Shown here piece after piece: positions 8,394 through 18,098 of a DNA stretch of 64,000 nucleotides. Made by a program: the position numbers and the translations under genes. This stretch comes from Lachnospiraceae bacterium (lineage in GTDB: Bacteria > Bacillota > Clostridia > Lachnospirales > Lachnospiraceae), in the NCBI GenBank assembly GCA_024694965.1, contig JAILJC010000180.1, positions 117,778-181,777 on the forward strand, read 5' to 3'. How positions within the stretch are numbered: position 1 is the stretch's first letter; every line of letters starts with the position of its first letter. The notes below the pieces were generated by a model that searched no databases, had not been told where the DNA came from, and saw nothing but the letters and a program-made list of their open reading frames with translations.

Positions 8394-9758
8394 ATGAAAA
8401 GGCTGGTCTTTCCGTTTATTATCATATTGTGCTGCCTAATTTTAGCAAGAAGGGTCGAAGCATCGGATAAGGTTGTCATAGTCATAGATCCCGGACATGG
8501 CGGTATAGGGGATGACGATACCGAAAACGGTGCACTTTATAAGGACGGTTTGGCAGAGAAGGATATCAATCTTGTAACCTCGCTTGCGATGAAAGACGAG
8601 CTTATGAAATACAATAACGTCGCGGTGTATCTTACCAGGGAGGATGACACAAAGCTGTCACTGGGAGAACGTGTTGATTTTGCCAGTATGGTACAGGCCG
8701 ACGTGATGATAAGCTGCCATTATAACGCCTCACAGGATCACCTGTTTTATGGTTCCGAGATATTTACATCCGCTTTCGGTAACTGTTATATGACGGGTAA
8801 TGCACTCGCACAGTGCATAATGAAGCGCTGGGTCGATAACGGTCTTGACGAAAAGGGTATCAAGGTACGTATAGGTAAAAACGGAAACGATTATTACGGA
8901 GTCATAAGAAAGGGAAGGGAAGCAGGCCTTCCCGTCATAATAATAGAACACGGTTATCTTGACAATCATATAGATTATGAGAGGCTCGGGACCTACGAGG
9001 ACTGGGAGAGAATGGGAAGGCTTGATGCGGCAGGAATAGCCGACTACTACGGGCTGAGCAGGGATGAGATCCTTGATGAAGTCCTGCCTGCTTTTTTCGC
9101 ACCGGAACCTGACGGGTATGTGGAACCCGATACAACCGAGCCTGAGGATGTTACCTTAAAGATCACCGATCTTGACATTGATACGAGTGAGATCAGCTAT
9201 GAGATAAAAGCAACTGAGCCTGACGGCTGCCTTATGTATTACGGACTTGCGCTGGGTGAGCCTGTCGATATACCACCGTCCGATTACGGGGATCTTATGC
9301 TGTGGGATAAGGGTAAGGACGTGATGAGGGGAACTTTCAGTGTTCCCACAGGATACAGTGGTAAGGTTACAGCCAGGGTATATAACATATACGAACTCTA
9401 TACCGATAGTCTTTCGAAGGATGTTGATATGCGTTCGCTGCTTGAAGAGAGGACCAGGCTTCTTGAGAAGGAAGCAAGGGAGGCTGCCGAGGAAGCAAGG
9501 AAAAAGGAAGAGGCCGCCGCGGAAAAAAGGCGCATAGCGAGCGAAAAGGCAAAGGAGAGAGAAGAGGTTGGAGATTTTTCCATCCTGCTCGGCGGACGAA
9601 ATGACGGAAGCGGGAAGATGAGTGAAGCAACCAGGAAAAGGAGGGTGGCCGCGCTTGTGACCGTGTTCATAATACTGACGGTTACACTGTTATGCATCAT
9701 AATATACAGTATGAGAAAGAAAATTATTAAATTTCTTAAAGATAGAGAAGGATTATAG
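8394..9758 (+). CDS. N-acetylmuramoyl-L-alanine amidase (amidase_3) with C-terminal coiled coil and TM
   Basis: VIVIDPGHGG, ISCHYNAS, VIIIEHGYLDN motifs; C-terminal TM VAALVTVFIILTVTLLCIIIY. Confidence 0.92.
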   Translation: MKRLVFPFIIILCCLILARRVEASDKVVIVIDPGHGGIGDDDTENGALYKDGLAEKDINLVTSLAMKDELMKYNNVAVYLTREDDTKLSLGERVDFASMVQADVMISCHYNASQDHLFYGSEIFTSAFGNCYMTGNALAQCIMKRWVDNGLDEKGIKVRIGKNGNDYYGVIRKGREAGLPVIIIEHGYLDNHIDYERLGTYEDWERMGRLDAAGIADYYGLSRDEILDEVLPAFFAPEPDGYVEPDTTEPEDVTLKITDLDIDTSEISYEIKATEPDGCLMYYGLALGEPVDIPPSDYGDLMLWDKGKDVMRGTFSVPTGYSGKVTARVYNIYELYTDSLSKDVDMRSLLEERTRLLEKEAREAAEEARKKEEAAAEKRRIASEKAKEREEVGDFSILLGGRNDGSGKMSEATRKRRVAALVTVFIILTVTLLCIIIYSMRKKIIKFLKDREGL

Positions 9759-9769
9759 GAGGGTTGGGT

Positions 9770-11371
9770 ATGAAGCTTACATTTGTGGGTGCCGCTCACG
9801 AGGTTACAGGGAGCTGCCATTATATCGAAGCATGCGGAAAACACATGCTGGTCGATTACGGAATGGAGCAGGGGATCAACATTTATGAGAATGTCGATCT
9901 TCCGGTAGATGCGTCTATGATCGATTGTGTCTTCCTGACACACGCGCATATCGATCATTCGGGTCTGCTTCCGCTTTTATATGCAAGGGGATTCAGAGGG
10001 CAGATATACGCGACCGATGCAACCTGCGACCTGTGCAGCATAATGCTGCGAGACAGTGCTCATATACAGATGTTTGAGGCGGAATGGCATAACCGCAAGG
10101 CCAAGAGGGGCAGGGATGTAGAAGAATACGTACCGCTTTATAACATGCAGGACGCCGACGGAGCTATCAAGTGTCTGGTTCCGTGTAAGTATGATGCGGT
10201 TGTAAAGGTAAGCGAAGATATAAAGATAAGGTTTACCGATGTCGGGCATCTGCTCGGATCCGCAGCGATAGAGGTGTGGCTTACGGAGGGGGATGTAAGC
10301 AGAAAGATAGTCTTTTCGGGTGATGTAGGTAATTTAGACCAGCCGCTTATCAAGGATCCCGCAACTGTTGATGAAGCGGATTACGTGGTGATCGAGTCGA
10401 CATACGGCGACAGGCTCCATGACAGGGGCAGGCTCGATTATGTATCCGAACTTACGAAGATACTTAAAAAGACCTTTGACAGGGGAGGAAACGTGGTTAT
10501 CCCTTCGTTCGCGGTAGGACGTACCCAGGAGATGCTGTATTTTTTCCGCCAGATAAAGGAGGAGCGGCTTGTCGAAGGGCACGAGGATTTTGAAGTATAC
10601 ATGGACAGTCCCCTTGCTGTGGAAGCAACGGGAGTATTTAACAAGAATATTTACGATTGCTTTGACGAAGAAGCAATGGAGCTGGTCAACAAAGGGATAA
10701 ATCCCATAAGTTTTGCCGGACTTAACCTGTCGATCACAAGTGATGAATCCAAGGCCATCAACTTCGATGAGAAACCAAAGGTCATTCTTTCAGCTTCGGG
10801 AATGTGTGAGGCCGGTCGTGTAAGACATCATCTTAAGCATAACCTGTGGCGGCCCGAATGCAGCATACTGTTTGTCGGATATCAGGCCGTGGGCACACTG
10901 GGGCGCGCGATCGTCGACGGTGCAAAGGAAGTAAGGCTGTTTGGTGAGACCGTGGAGGTAAGGGCTGAGATAATAAAGCTGGCAGGACTTTCGGGACATG
11001 CCGACAAAGCCGGACTTACCGCATGGATGCGTGGCTTTAAGAACGATCCGAAGAGAGTGTTTATAGTACACGGACAGGATCAGATATGTGATGACTTTGC
11101 TTCTTATCTTAAGGAAGAGTATTCGTTTAATACATATGCTCCGTATTCCGGAACCTGTTACAATATGGCTGAAGATGTATTTGATTATGAGGCAACAGGT
11201 ATAAGGATCGTGCCCAAGAAGAAGAAAGGCCTCAGTTCCGTATTCGAGCGTCTGGTTGCGGCTGGTCAGCGTCTTCTTACCGTCATTCAGCATAATGAGG
11301 GCGGAGCCAATAAGGATCTTGCAAAGTTTGCGGATCAGATCAATTCGTTATGCGATAAGTGGGACCGTTAA
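9770..11371 (+). CDS. MBL-fold beta-CASP (CPSF/YSH1-like) ribonuclease/exonuclease family protein
   Basis: FLTHAHIDHSG, SGDVGNLDQP, SASGMCEAGRVRHHL, GLSGHADKAGL; ATG 9770 fits the AGGAGG RBS better than TTG 9764. Confidence 0.92.
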   Translation: MKLTFVGAAHEVTGSCHYIEACGKHMLVDYGMEQGINIYENVDLPVDASMIDCVFLTHAHIDHSGLLPLLYARGFRGQIYATDATCDLCSIMLRDSAHIQMFEAEWHNRKAKRGRDVEEYVPLYNMQDADGAIKCLVPCKYDAVVKVSEDIKIRFTDVGHLLGSAAIEVWLTEGDVSRKIVFSGDVGNLDQPLIKDPATVDEADYVVIESTYGDRLHDRGRLDYVSELTKILKKTFDRGGNVVIPSFAVGRTQEMLYFFRQIKEERLVEGHEDFEVYMDSPLAVEATGVFNKNIYDCFDEEAMELVNKGINPISFAGLNLSITSDESKAINFDEKPKVILSASGMCEAGRVRHHLKHNLWRPECSILFVGYQAVGTLGRAIVDGAKEVRLFGETVEVRAEIIKLAGLSGHADKAGLTAWMRGFKNDPKRVFIVHGQDQICDDFASYLKEEYSFNTYAPYSGTCYNMAEDVFDYEATGIRIVPKKKKGLSSVFERLVAAGQRLLTVIQHNEGGANKDLAKFADQINSLCDKWDR

Positions 11372-11431
11372 TTGTAAGGGGTTAAGCCGGAGCTCTTATA
11401 TTATGGGTAATAATACCGAAAGGATAGCAAT

Positions 11432-12277
11432 ATGAGTTACGCTGATAAAGTATTTATAGAAATGTGCCGGGATATCCTGGAAAACGGATGCAGTACCGAA
11501 GGAGAAAAAGTAAGGCCCAGATGGGAGGACGGCTCTTTTGCGTATACGATAAAGAAGTTCGGCGTTGTGAACCGCTATGACTTAAGGAAGGAGTTCCCTA
11601 TAATAACGCTGCGAAAGACCGCTCTTAAAAGCGCGACCGATGAGCTTTTGTGGATTTGGCAGAAGAAGTCGAACCGCGTCAGCGAACTAAGCTCCCATAT
11701 ATGGGATGCATGGGCCGACGAAAACGGCACGATCGGCAAGGCATACGGTTACCAGCTCGGCGTAAAGCATAAATATAAAGAGGGTATGATGGATCAGGTT
11801 GACAGGGTTATATATGACCTTAAGAACAATCCCTTCAGCCGCAGGATAATGACGAATATCTATGTGCATCAGGATCTCCATGAGATGATGCTGTATCCTT
11901 GTGCCTACAGCATGACTTTTAATGTGACCCAGAGAAGAGGAGAGGATAAGCTTACGCTGAATGCAATCTTAAATCAGCGTTCACAGGATGTTCTTACCGC
12001 TAATAACTGGAACGTAGTTCAATATGCGGTACTTGTGCATATGCTGGCGCAGGTATGCGATATGAATGTGGGCGAGTTTGTGCATGTGATAGCGGATGCC
12101 CATATTTATGACCGTCATGTGGAGCTGGTAAAGGAACTTATAGAAAGGCCTGTATATGACGCACCGAAGTTCTGGATCAACCCGGAAGTAAAGGATTTCT
12201 ATGACTTTACAAAGGATGATGTAAGGGTTGACGGCTACAGGTTCGGTGAACAGATAACCATACCCGTTGCCGTATAG
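11432..12277 (+). CDS. thyA: Thymidylate synthase
   Basis: LYPCAYSMTFNV catalytic Cys region, LNQRSQDVLTANNWNVVQYA. Confidence 0.96.
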   Translation: MSYADKVFIEMCRDILENGCSTEGEKVRPRWEDGSFAYTIKKFGVVNRYDLRKEFPIITLRKTALKSATDELLWIWQKKSNRVSELSSHIWDAWADENGTIGKAYGYQLGVKHKYKEGMMDQVDRVIYDLKNNPFSRRIMTNIYVHQDLHEMMLYPCAYSMTFNVTQRRGEDKLTLNAILNQRSQDVLTANNWNVVQYAVLVHMLAQVCDMNVGEFVHVIADAHIYDRHVELVKELIERPVYDAPKFWINPEVKDFYDFTKDDVRVDGYRFGEQITIPVAV

Positions 12278-12283
12278 GAGATA

Positions 12284-13369
12284 TCAGTATATTATCCTGT
12301 TACGTCCGGATTCCTTGCCCTGATACAGCTTGTTGTCGGCACTCTTTATAGTTTCGGCTATGCCGATGGAGCTGTCGTATTCCTCAAGGCCGAAGGTCAT
12401 GGTAACATTGAATGTGTAATCCTTATATGTGAACTGTTTCTTTTCGATTGAGTATTTAAGTTTATCCAGCTGTTCGAAGGCGTAATCGCCGTTGTTGTTC
12501 TCGAATGCAAACAGGAATTCCTCGCCGCCCCATCTTGCTATCCAGCCCTTATCCTTCATGAATTCCTTAAATGTCTTACCAAGCTCTACAAGAACGTAAT
12601 CGCCCGCATCATGTCCGTACGTATCGTTTACCTTCTTGAAAAAGTCAATATCGCTTATTGCAAGCGAAAGCTGTGAATGGCTTGCGGAATCTGATACAAA
12701 GGCTTCCAGATGGTTCATCATACCCCTTCTGTTGGTCAACTGGGTAAGAGGATCCATGGTTGCAAGCTTTTCGAGCTTTTTGGCGTATTTGATGATCTTG
12801 TGTTCACTGGATGCAAATTTCAGATAGTAGAAATACGATATCGTAACATAAGTGCAGGAAAGATAAATCGTACATGCCAGCAGCAGAATGATGTTCTGCA
12901 GTTTGGTGAACTCGACGACTTTCTCCACATACACGAGATAGAACCATATTCCTATAACGGAGAACGAGATTACGATCGCTGCAATGCCCTTGAAAATGGG
13001 GTTTTCATCGGTTTTATAATAGAAGAGCAGTATCAGCGAATAAAGCGAAAACTGGAATCCGACCGAGGGACCCAGTGCAAATGCATAAATAAGCATGGAA
13101 AGTATTATGGCTGAGGTATATACAGACAAAGCACCGTTTGTCCTGTCCCAGTATGTCATCCAGAGGATGAGACCGAATATAACTATAAAACCGATAGACC
13201 ACTGGAACAGACGGCTTGAAAGGAATACAAGATAAAATACGGTAAGTATTACGTTGAAAAGCACATTAATAATGCATAAAATGCGCATAAGGACAGAGAG
13301 ATCTTTCGACTCGTTTTCGGTCGAGACATCCTTAAACAATATGTCCTTCAGCTTGTGAATAAGATTCAT
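12284..13369 (-). CDS. Membrane-associated GGDEF diguanylate cyclase
   Basis: N-terminal hydrophobic segments, DPLTQLTNRRGM, RWGGEEFLFAF. Confidence 0.92.
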   Translation of the reverse strand: MNLIHKLKDILFKDVSTENESKDLSVLMRILCIINVLFNVILTVFYLVFLSSRLFQWSIGFIVIFGLILWMTYWDRTNGALSVYTSAIILSMLIYAFALGPSVGFQFSLYSLILLFYYKTDENPIFKGIAAIVISFSVIGIWFYLVYVEKVVEFTKLQNIILLLACTIYLSCTYVTISYFYYLKFASSEHKIIKYAKKLEKLATMDPLTQLTNRRGMMNHLEAFVSDSASHSQLSLAISDIDFFKKVNDTYGHDAGDYVLVELGKTFKEFMKDKGWIARWGGEEFLFAFENNNGDYAFEQLDKLKYSIEKKQFTYKDYTFNVTMTFGLEEYDSSIGIAETIKSADNKLYQGKESGRNRIIY

Positions 13370-13469
13370 GGCCCTACCATCCGCCGCATGTCATAATGTG
13401 TCACAGAAACACTATATACAGGGTCAGTATACCATAATGCGGGGGTGTTGTAAATTATATTTAGTACCC

Positions 13470-13498
13470 TTGCATGAAAGCAGATTATCGTTTATATT
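13470..13498 (+). promoter_or_regulatory. Sigma-70-type promoter (TTGCAT-N17-TATATT) for ilvE
   Basis: -35 13470-13475, -10 13493-13498. Confidence 0.45.
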
Positions 13499-13510
13499 AA
13501 TTTAATAGTG

Positions 13511-13540
13511 TCTTAATATGCTTTTTCTTAATATGCTTTT
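13511..13540 (+). repeat. Perfect 15-bp tandem duplication (TCTTAATATGCTTTT x2) in the ilvE leader
   Basis: 13511-13525 and 13526-13540 are identical. Confidence 0.95.
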
Positions 13541-13557
13541 AAAGGAGATGGTATCAA

Positions 13558-14592
13558 ATGGAAAAGAAAAACATTGATTGGAGCAATCTCGGATTTGGAT
13601 ACATACCTACGGATGTGAGGTATGTTTCGGATTATAAGGGAGGAAAATGGGACGACGGAGTCCTTACGGCTGACAGTACCGTTACGATCAGCGAGTGTGC
13701 AGGAACGCTTCAGTATGCACAGACCTGTTTTGAAGGACTTAAGGCATATACTACGAAGGACGGAAAGATAGTCACATTCAGGCCCGACATGAACGCTGAG
13801 AGGATGATAGATACCTGTAAACGTCTGGAAATGCCGGTATTCCCCAAGGAAAGGTTTCTTGAGGCGGTTGATAAGGTTGTTGCGGGAAATGCCGCCTTTG
13901 TTCCGCCCTTCGGTTCGGGTGCTACACTGTACCTTAGGCCTTATATGTTTGCGAGTTCCCCGGTCATCGGTGTAAAACCGGCTGAGGAATATCAGTTCAG
14001 GCTTTTCGCAACCCCCGTTGGTCCGTATTTTAAGGGTGGTGCAAAACCCATATCTATAAGAGTGTGCGATTACGATCGTGCGGCTCCGCACGGAACCGGT
14101 CATATAAAGGCAGGACTCAATTATGCGATGAGCCTTCATGCTATTGTTGAAGCCCATGAACTGGGATTTGATGAGAATATGTATCTTGATGCGGCAACAA
14201 GGACAAAAGTCGAGGAGACAGGCGGTGCCAACTTCATGTTCATAACAAAGGACGGTAAGTTTGTGACTCCCAAGTCGGGCAGCATTCTTCCTTCGATCAC
14301 AAGGCGCTCGCTCATGGTTGTGGCAAAGGATTATCTCGGTCTTGAAGTTGAGGAAAGAGAAGTGCTCTTTGACGAGGTAAAGGATTTTGCGGAGTGCGGT
14401 CTTTGCGGCACGGCAGCGGTCATCTCACCCGTCGGCAAGATAAATGACCATGGTAAGGAAATATGTTTCCCTTCGGGCATGGATGAAATGGGTCCGATAA
14501 CGAAGAAGCTTTACGATACGCTTACAGGAATCCAGATGGGAACGATAGATGCACCCGAAGGCTGGATCAGGGAAATAAAGGTTACGGAATAG
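13558..14592 (+). CDS. ilvE: Branched-chain amino acid aminotransferase
   Basis: YAQTCFEGLKAY, GTGHIKAGLNYAMSL, CGTAAVISPVG. Confidence 0.95.
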   Translation: MEKKNIDWSNLGFGYIPTDVRYVSDYKGGKWDDGVLTADSTVTISECAGTLQYAQTCFEGLKAYTTKDGKIVTFRPDMNAERMIDTCKRLEMPVFPKERFLEAVDKVVAGNAAFVPPFGSGATLYLRPYMFASSPVIGVKPAEEYQFRLFATPVGPYFKGGAKPISIRVCDYDRAAPHGTGHIKAGLNYAMSLHAIVEAHELGFDENMYLDAATRTKVEETGGANFMFITKDGKFVTPKSGSILPSITRRSLMVVAKDYLGLEVEEREVLFDEVKDFAECGLCGTAAVISPVGKINDHGKEICFPSGMDEMGPITKKLYDTLTGIQMGTIDAPEGWIREIKVTE

Positions 14593-14604
14593 CAGGAAAC
14601 AGAC

Positions 14605-16350
14605 ATGGAAGAAAAAAAAGTAATGATGCTCGGTAACGAGGCGATCGCACGCGGAGCATATGAAGCCGGCGTCAAGGTATCGGCTGCATATCCGGGAACG
14701 CCGAGTACCGAGATAAGCGAAAACATAGTTAAGTACAAGGATGAACTGTATTGTGAATGGTCGCCGAATGAGAAGGTTGCCATGGAGGTTGCGATAGGTG
14801 CATCCTTTGCAGGCGTGCGCTCTTTGGTATCGATGAAGCATGTTGGCGTGAATGTTGCGGCTGATCCGCTGTATTCGATGTCCTATATCGGGGTTACCGG
14901 TGGACTTGTACTGGTTGCGGCTGATGATCCGGGACTTTACAGTTCGCAGAATGAGCAGGATTCAAGGATGGTGGCGAGAGCGGCCCAGGTTCCGGTAATC
15001 GAGCCGTCCGATTCTCAGGAGGCGAAGGATTTCATCAAATTTGCCTATGATTTGAGTGAAAAATATGATACTCCCGTTATTTTCAGGACAACTACCAGGC
15101 TGTCACATTCACAGGGACTTGTTAAGCTTTCGGAGAGGAGCAATATAGCCGATAAGCCGTACGAGCGTAATATCGCCAAGAATGTCATGATGCCGGGGAA
15201 TGCAAAGATAAGGCATCTTGCGGTTGAGGAAAGGGAAAAGAAGCTTATAGAGGATTCGTGCGATTTCCCGATAAACAGGGTGGAAATGAACGATACTTCG
15301 ATAGGCGTTATCACAAGCGGCATACCTTATCAGTATGTTAAGGAGGCGCTTCCGCACGCATCGGTGCTTAAGCTCGGACTTGTAAATCCGCTTCCGCGCA
15401 GGCTTATAGAGGATTTTGCCTCAAAGGTTGACAAGCTGTATATTGTCGAGGAACTCGATCCCCTTATTGAGACACAGGTAAAGTCATGGGGCATCAAGGC
15501 GATCGGCAAGGAAATATTCACGATACAGGGCGAATACAGCGCCAATATGCTGAGGAAGGCCGTGCTTTTACAGGAGCCCGATATAAAGGAAGAGGCAAAG
15601 GTTCCGGGCAGGCCGCCGATCCTGTGCCCCGGATGCCCTCACAGGAGTGTGTTCACCGTGCTCAACAAGCTTAAGGTACATGCTGCGGGCGATATAGGCT
15701 GCTATACACTCGGCGCGGTACCGCCTCTTGGCGTTATCGATACTACCGTGTGCATGGGTTCCAGCATATCAACGCTCCACGGCATGGAGAAGGCACGCGG
15801 AAGGGAATTCATTAAGGACTGGGTTGCTGTTATCGGTGATTCTACCTTTATGCATACAGGCGTAAATTCCCTTATGAACATGGTATACAATCAGGGAACG
15901 GGCACGGTGCTAATCCTTGACAATTCAACGACGGGCATGACCGGTCATCAAGATCATGCCGCGACAGGAAAGACACTCCAGGGCGATGAGGTTCCTGCCA
16001 TCGATATCATGAAGCTGTGCAGCGCTCTCGGTGTAAAGAATGTATTTGAGATCAACGTTTTTGACGTTGAAGGCCTTGAAAAGCTCATAAAACAGGAGCT
16101 TGCAAGGGAAGAGGTTTCGGTTATAATCACCAGGACTCCCTGCGTGCTTCTTAACAGGACGCCCGTAACGCATGTGTGCAAGGTCGATCCTGATAAGTGT
16201 AAGAAGTGCGGTATGTGTTTAAAGCCCGGATGTCCTGCCGTGACCAAGCTTGCCGACGGAACAACGAAGATTGACGCCAATATGTGCAACGGATGCGGAC
16301 TGTGTAAGAGTCAGTGCAAGTTCGGTGCGATAGAAGATGAGGCTGTATAG
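14605..16350 (+). CDS. iorA: Indolepyruvate ferredoxin oxidoreductase, alpha subunit
   Basis: CPGCPHRSVF, TPP-binding GDSTFMHTG, C-terminal 4Fe-4S motifs CKKCGMC and CNGCGLCKSQC. Confidence 0.93.
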   Translation: MEEKKVMMLGNEAIARGAYEAGVKVSAAYPGTPSTEISENIVKYKDELYCEWSPNEKVAMEVAIGASFAGVRSLVSMKHVGVNVAADPLYSMSYIGVTGGLVLVAADDPGLYSSQNEQDSRMVARAAQVPVIEPSDSQEAKDFIKFAYDLSEKYDTPVIFRTTTRLSHSQGLVKLSERSNIADKPYERNIAKNVMMPGNAKIRHLAVEEREKKLIEDSCDFPINRVEMNDTSIGVITSGIPYQYVKEALPHASVLKLGLVNPLPRRLIEDFASKVDKLYIVEELDPLIETQVKSWGIKAIGKEIFTIQGEYSANMLRKAVLLQEPDIKEEAKVPGRPPILCPGCPHRSVFTVLNKLKVHAAGDIGCYTLGAVPPLGVIDTTVCMGSSISTLHGMEKARGREFIKDWVAVIGDSTFMHTGVNSLMNMVYNQGTGTVLILDNSTTGMTGHQDHAATGKTLQGDEVPAIDIMKLCSALGVKNVFEINVFDVEGLEKLIKQELAREEVSVIITRTPCVLLNRTPVTHVCKVDPDKCKKCGMCLKPGCPAVTKLADGTTKIDANMCNGCGLCKSQCKFGAIEDEAV

Positions 16351-16359
16351 GAGGGGAAT

Positions 16360-16926
16360 ATGGAAACCAGGAATATCATGATAGTCGGTGTCGGAGGCCA
16401 GGGAACCCTTCTTACCAGCCGTATACTGGGCGGGATAATGCTTAATGCCGGGTATGACGTGAAGATGTCCGAGGTTCACGGGATGGCCCAGCGCGGCGGT
16501 TCAGTGGTAACTTACGTAAGGTATGGGGATTCTGTTGCGGAACCGATAGTCGAGGAAGGACAGGCGGATGTACTCATTGCCTTTGAGCAGCTTGAAGCAC
16601 TGCGTTATGCCCACTTCCTCAAAAAAGACGGAGTCATAATAGTCAATACACAGCGTATAGATCCGATGCCGGTGGTCATCGGAGCGGCCGAATATCCCGA
16701 AGGGATCATAGATGATCTTAAGAAGGAATATAAGGTAATAGAGGTGGATGCGATGAGCGAGGCGTTAAAGCTGGGTAACCCCAAGGTATTTAACGTCATT
16801 GTGCTTGGAGTCGCGGCAAGGCACATGGATTTTGAAAAGGATGAATGGTTTAAAGTCATAGAAAAGACGGTTAAGCCCAAATTCATCGACATAAACAAAA
16901 AGGCTTTCGAAGCCGGATACAATTAA
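16360..16926 (+). CDS. iorB: Indolepyruvate ferredoxin oxidoreductase, beta subunit
   Basis: GVGGQGTLLTSRILG, SEVHGMAQRGGSV. Confidence 0.93.
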   Translation: METRNIMIVGVGGQGTLLTSRILGGIMLNAGYDVKMSEVHGMAQRGGSVVTYVRYGDSVAEPIVEEGQADVLIAFEQLEALRYAHFLKKDGVIIVNTQRIDPMPVVIGAAEYPEGIIDDLKKEYKVIEVDAMSEALKLGNPKVFNVIVLGVAARHMDFEKDEWFKVIEKTVKPKFIDINKKAFEAGYN

Positions 16927-18020
16927 CCAAGTGTTTTTCTTATCACATTGATAAGCTTATCATTCATGTCGGGAGACATGAAGCATATCCTGAAATATTT
17001 ATTGTCAAGAAAAGGGAAGGTACAGCAGTTGCGGATCATCATGCCTTCCCTTATGCATGCATCAAACAGTATATCCGCATTCATATCATCCTTAAGTATC
17101 CTGGACAGTATAAAATTGGCCGAAGGTTCATAAACCTTAAGCGTATCCATGGCTGAAAGTGCAGCCTTTACCCTGTTTCTTTCGCTGCTGATAAGCTCTT
17201 TTGTCCTGTCTATATAATCATTGTCCGAAAACATAATACGGCCCGCTTCCTCGGCGAGGGAATTGATGGTCCAGGGATTCCTGCGCAGGTTTATCGCCTT
17301 TATGAGGTCCTGATTCCCCGTCAGTGCATACCCGAGCCTTAAACCGGGAGAAGCGAAGAATTTGGAGATGCCCCGGAGTATGATTATATTGTTGTAATAC
17401 TGTGTGAGAGGCACGCAGTTTATCTTTTCGTAATCCTCCACGAACTCGATGTAAGTCTCATCCACCATGACAAAAATATCATTCTGCTTGCATATATCAA
17501 GTATGCTGCGCATTGTCTGCCTGCTTACACAGGTTGAGGTGGGATTGTTCGGATTGCAGAGGATCAAAAGGTCGATGCTTTCGTTAAGCTGTTCCATCAG
17601 CTTGTCACAGTCGAGCTTGAAGTCATCCTTTTCCTTGAGCGGGAAATAGAGGGATGTTCCGCCTCCCAGCGAAACCTCGCGTTCGTATTCCGAATAAGTC
17701 GGACCTACTATCAGAGCTTTGCGGGGATGGGCTATCTGGATAAAAAGGGAAATGAGCTCGGTTGAACCGTTCCCGACGATAACGTGTTCGTATTCGGTGC
17801 CGCAGTAATCGGCTATGGTGCGGCGCAGGGAAACGTATTCGCGATCGGGGTATCCGGTGATCACATCAAGATGACCGGCAAGTTCGTTCCTTAAGCGTTC
17901 GGATAAGCCTAAAGGGTTTACGTTTGCCGAGAAACTAACTATCTTTTCACGGGGTATCCCGTATATCTTTTCTATCTTTTCAAGGTCGCTTCCGTGGAAA
18001 TGATCCGAGTGCTGTATCAT
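16923..18020 (-). CDS. PLP-dependent class I/II aminotransferase, CobD/HisC-like
   Basis: HGSDLEKIEKIYGI...FSANVNPLGLS N-terminus, LILCNPNNPTS, LRGISKFFASPGLRLGY. Confidence 0.85.
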   Translation of the reverse strand: MIQHSDHFHGSDLEKIEKIYGIPREKIVSFSANVNPLGLSERLRNELAGHLDVITGYPDREYVSLRRTIADYCGTEYEHVIVGNGSTELISLFIQIAHPRKALIVGPTYSEYEREVSLGGGTSLYFPLKEKDDFKLDCDKLMEQLNESIDLLILCNPNNPTSTCVSRQTMRSILDICKQNDIFVMVDETYIEFVEDYEKINCVPLTQYYNNIIILRGISKFFASPGLRLGYALTGNQDLIKAINLRRNPWTINSLAEEAGRIMFSDNDYIDRTKELISSERNRVKAALSAMDTLKVYEPSANFILSRILKDDMNADILFDACIREGMMIRNCCTFPFLDNKYFRICFMSPDMNDKLINVIRKTLG

Positions 18021-18042
18021 GCCTTATTTACCTCTTTTATAA

Positions 18043-18072
18043 TTGCTAACCAAGTTGCAGATATGTTATACT
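18043..18072 (+). promoter_or_regulatory. Possible promoter (TTGCTA-N18-TATACT) for the DUF5717-like locus
   Basis: -35 18043-18048, -10 18067-18072 in the divergent intergenic region. Confidence 0.4.
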
Positions 18073-18098
18073 TAATCCTGTATAAAGTCAAGTAAAGT

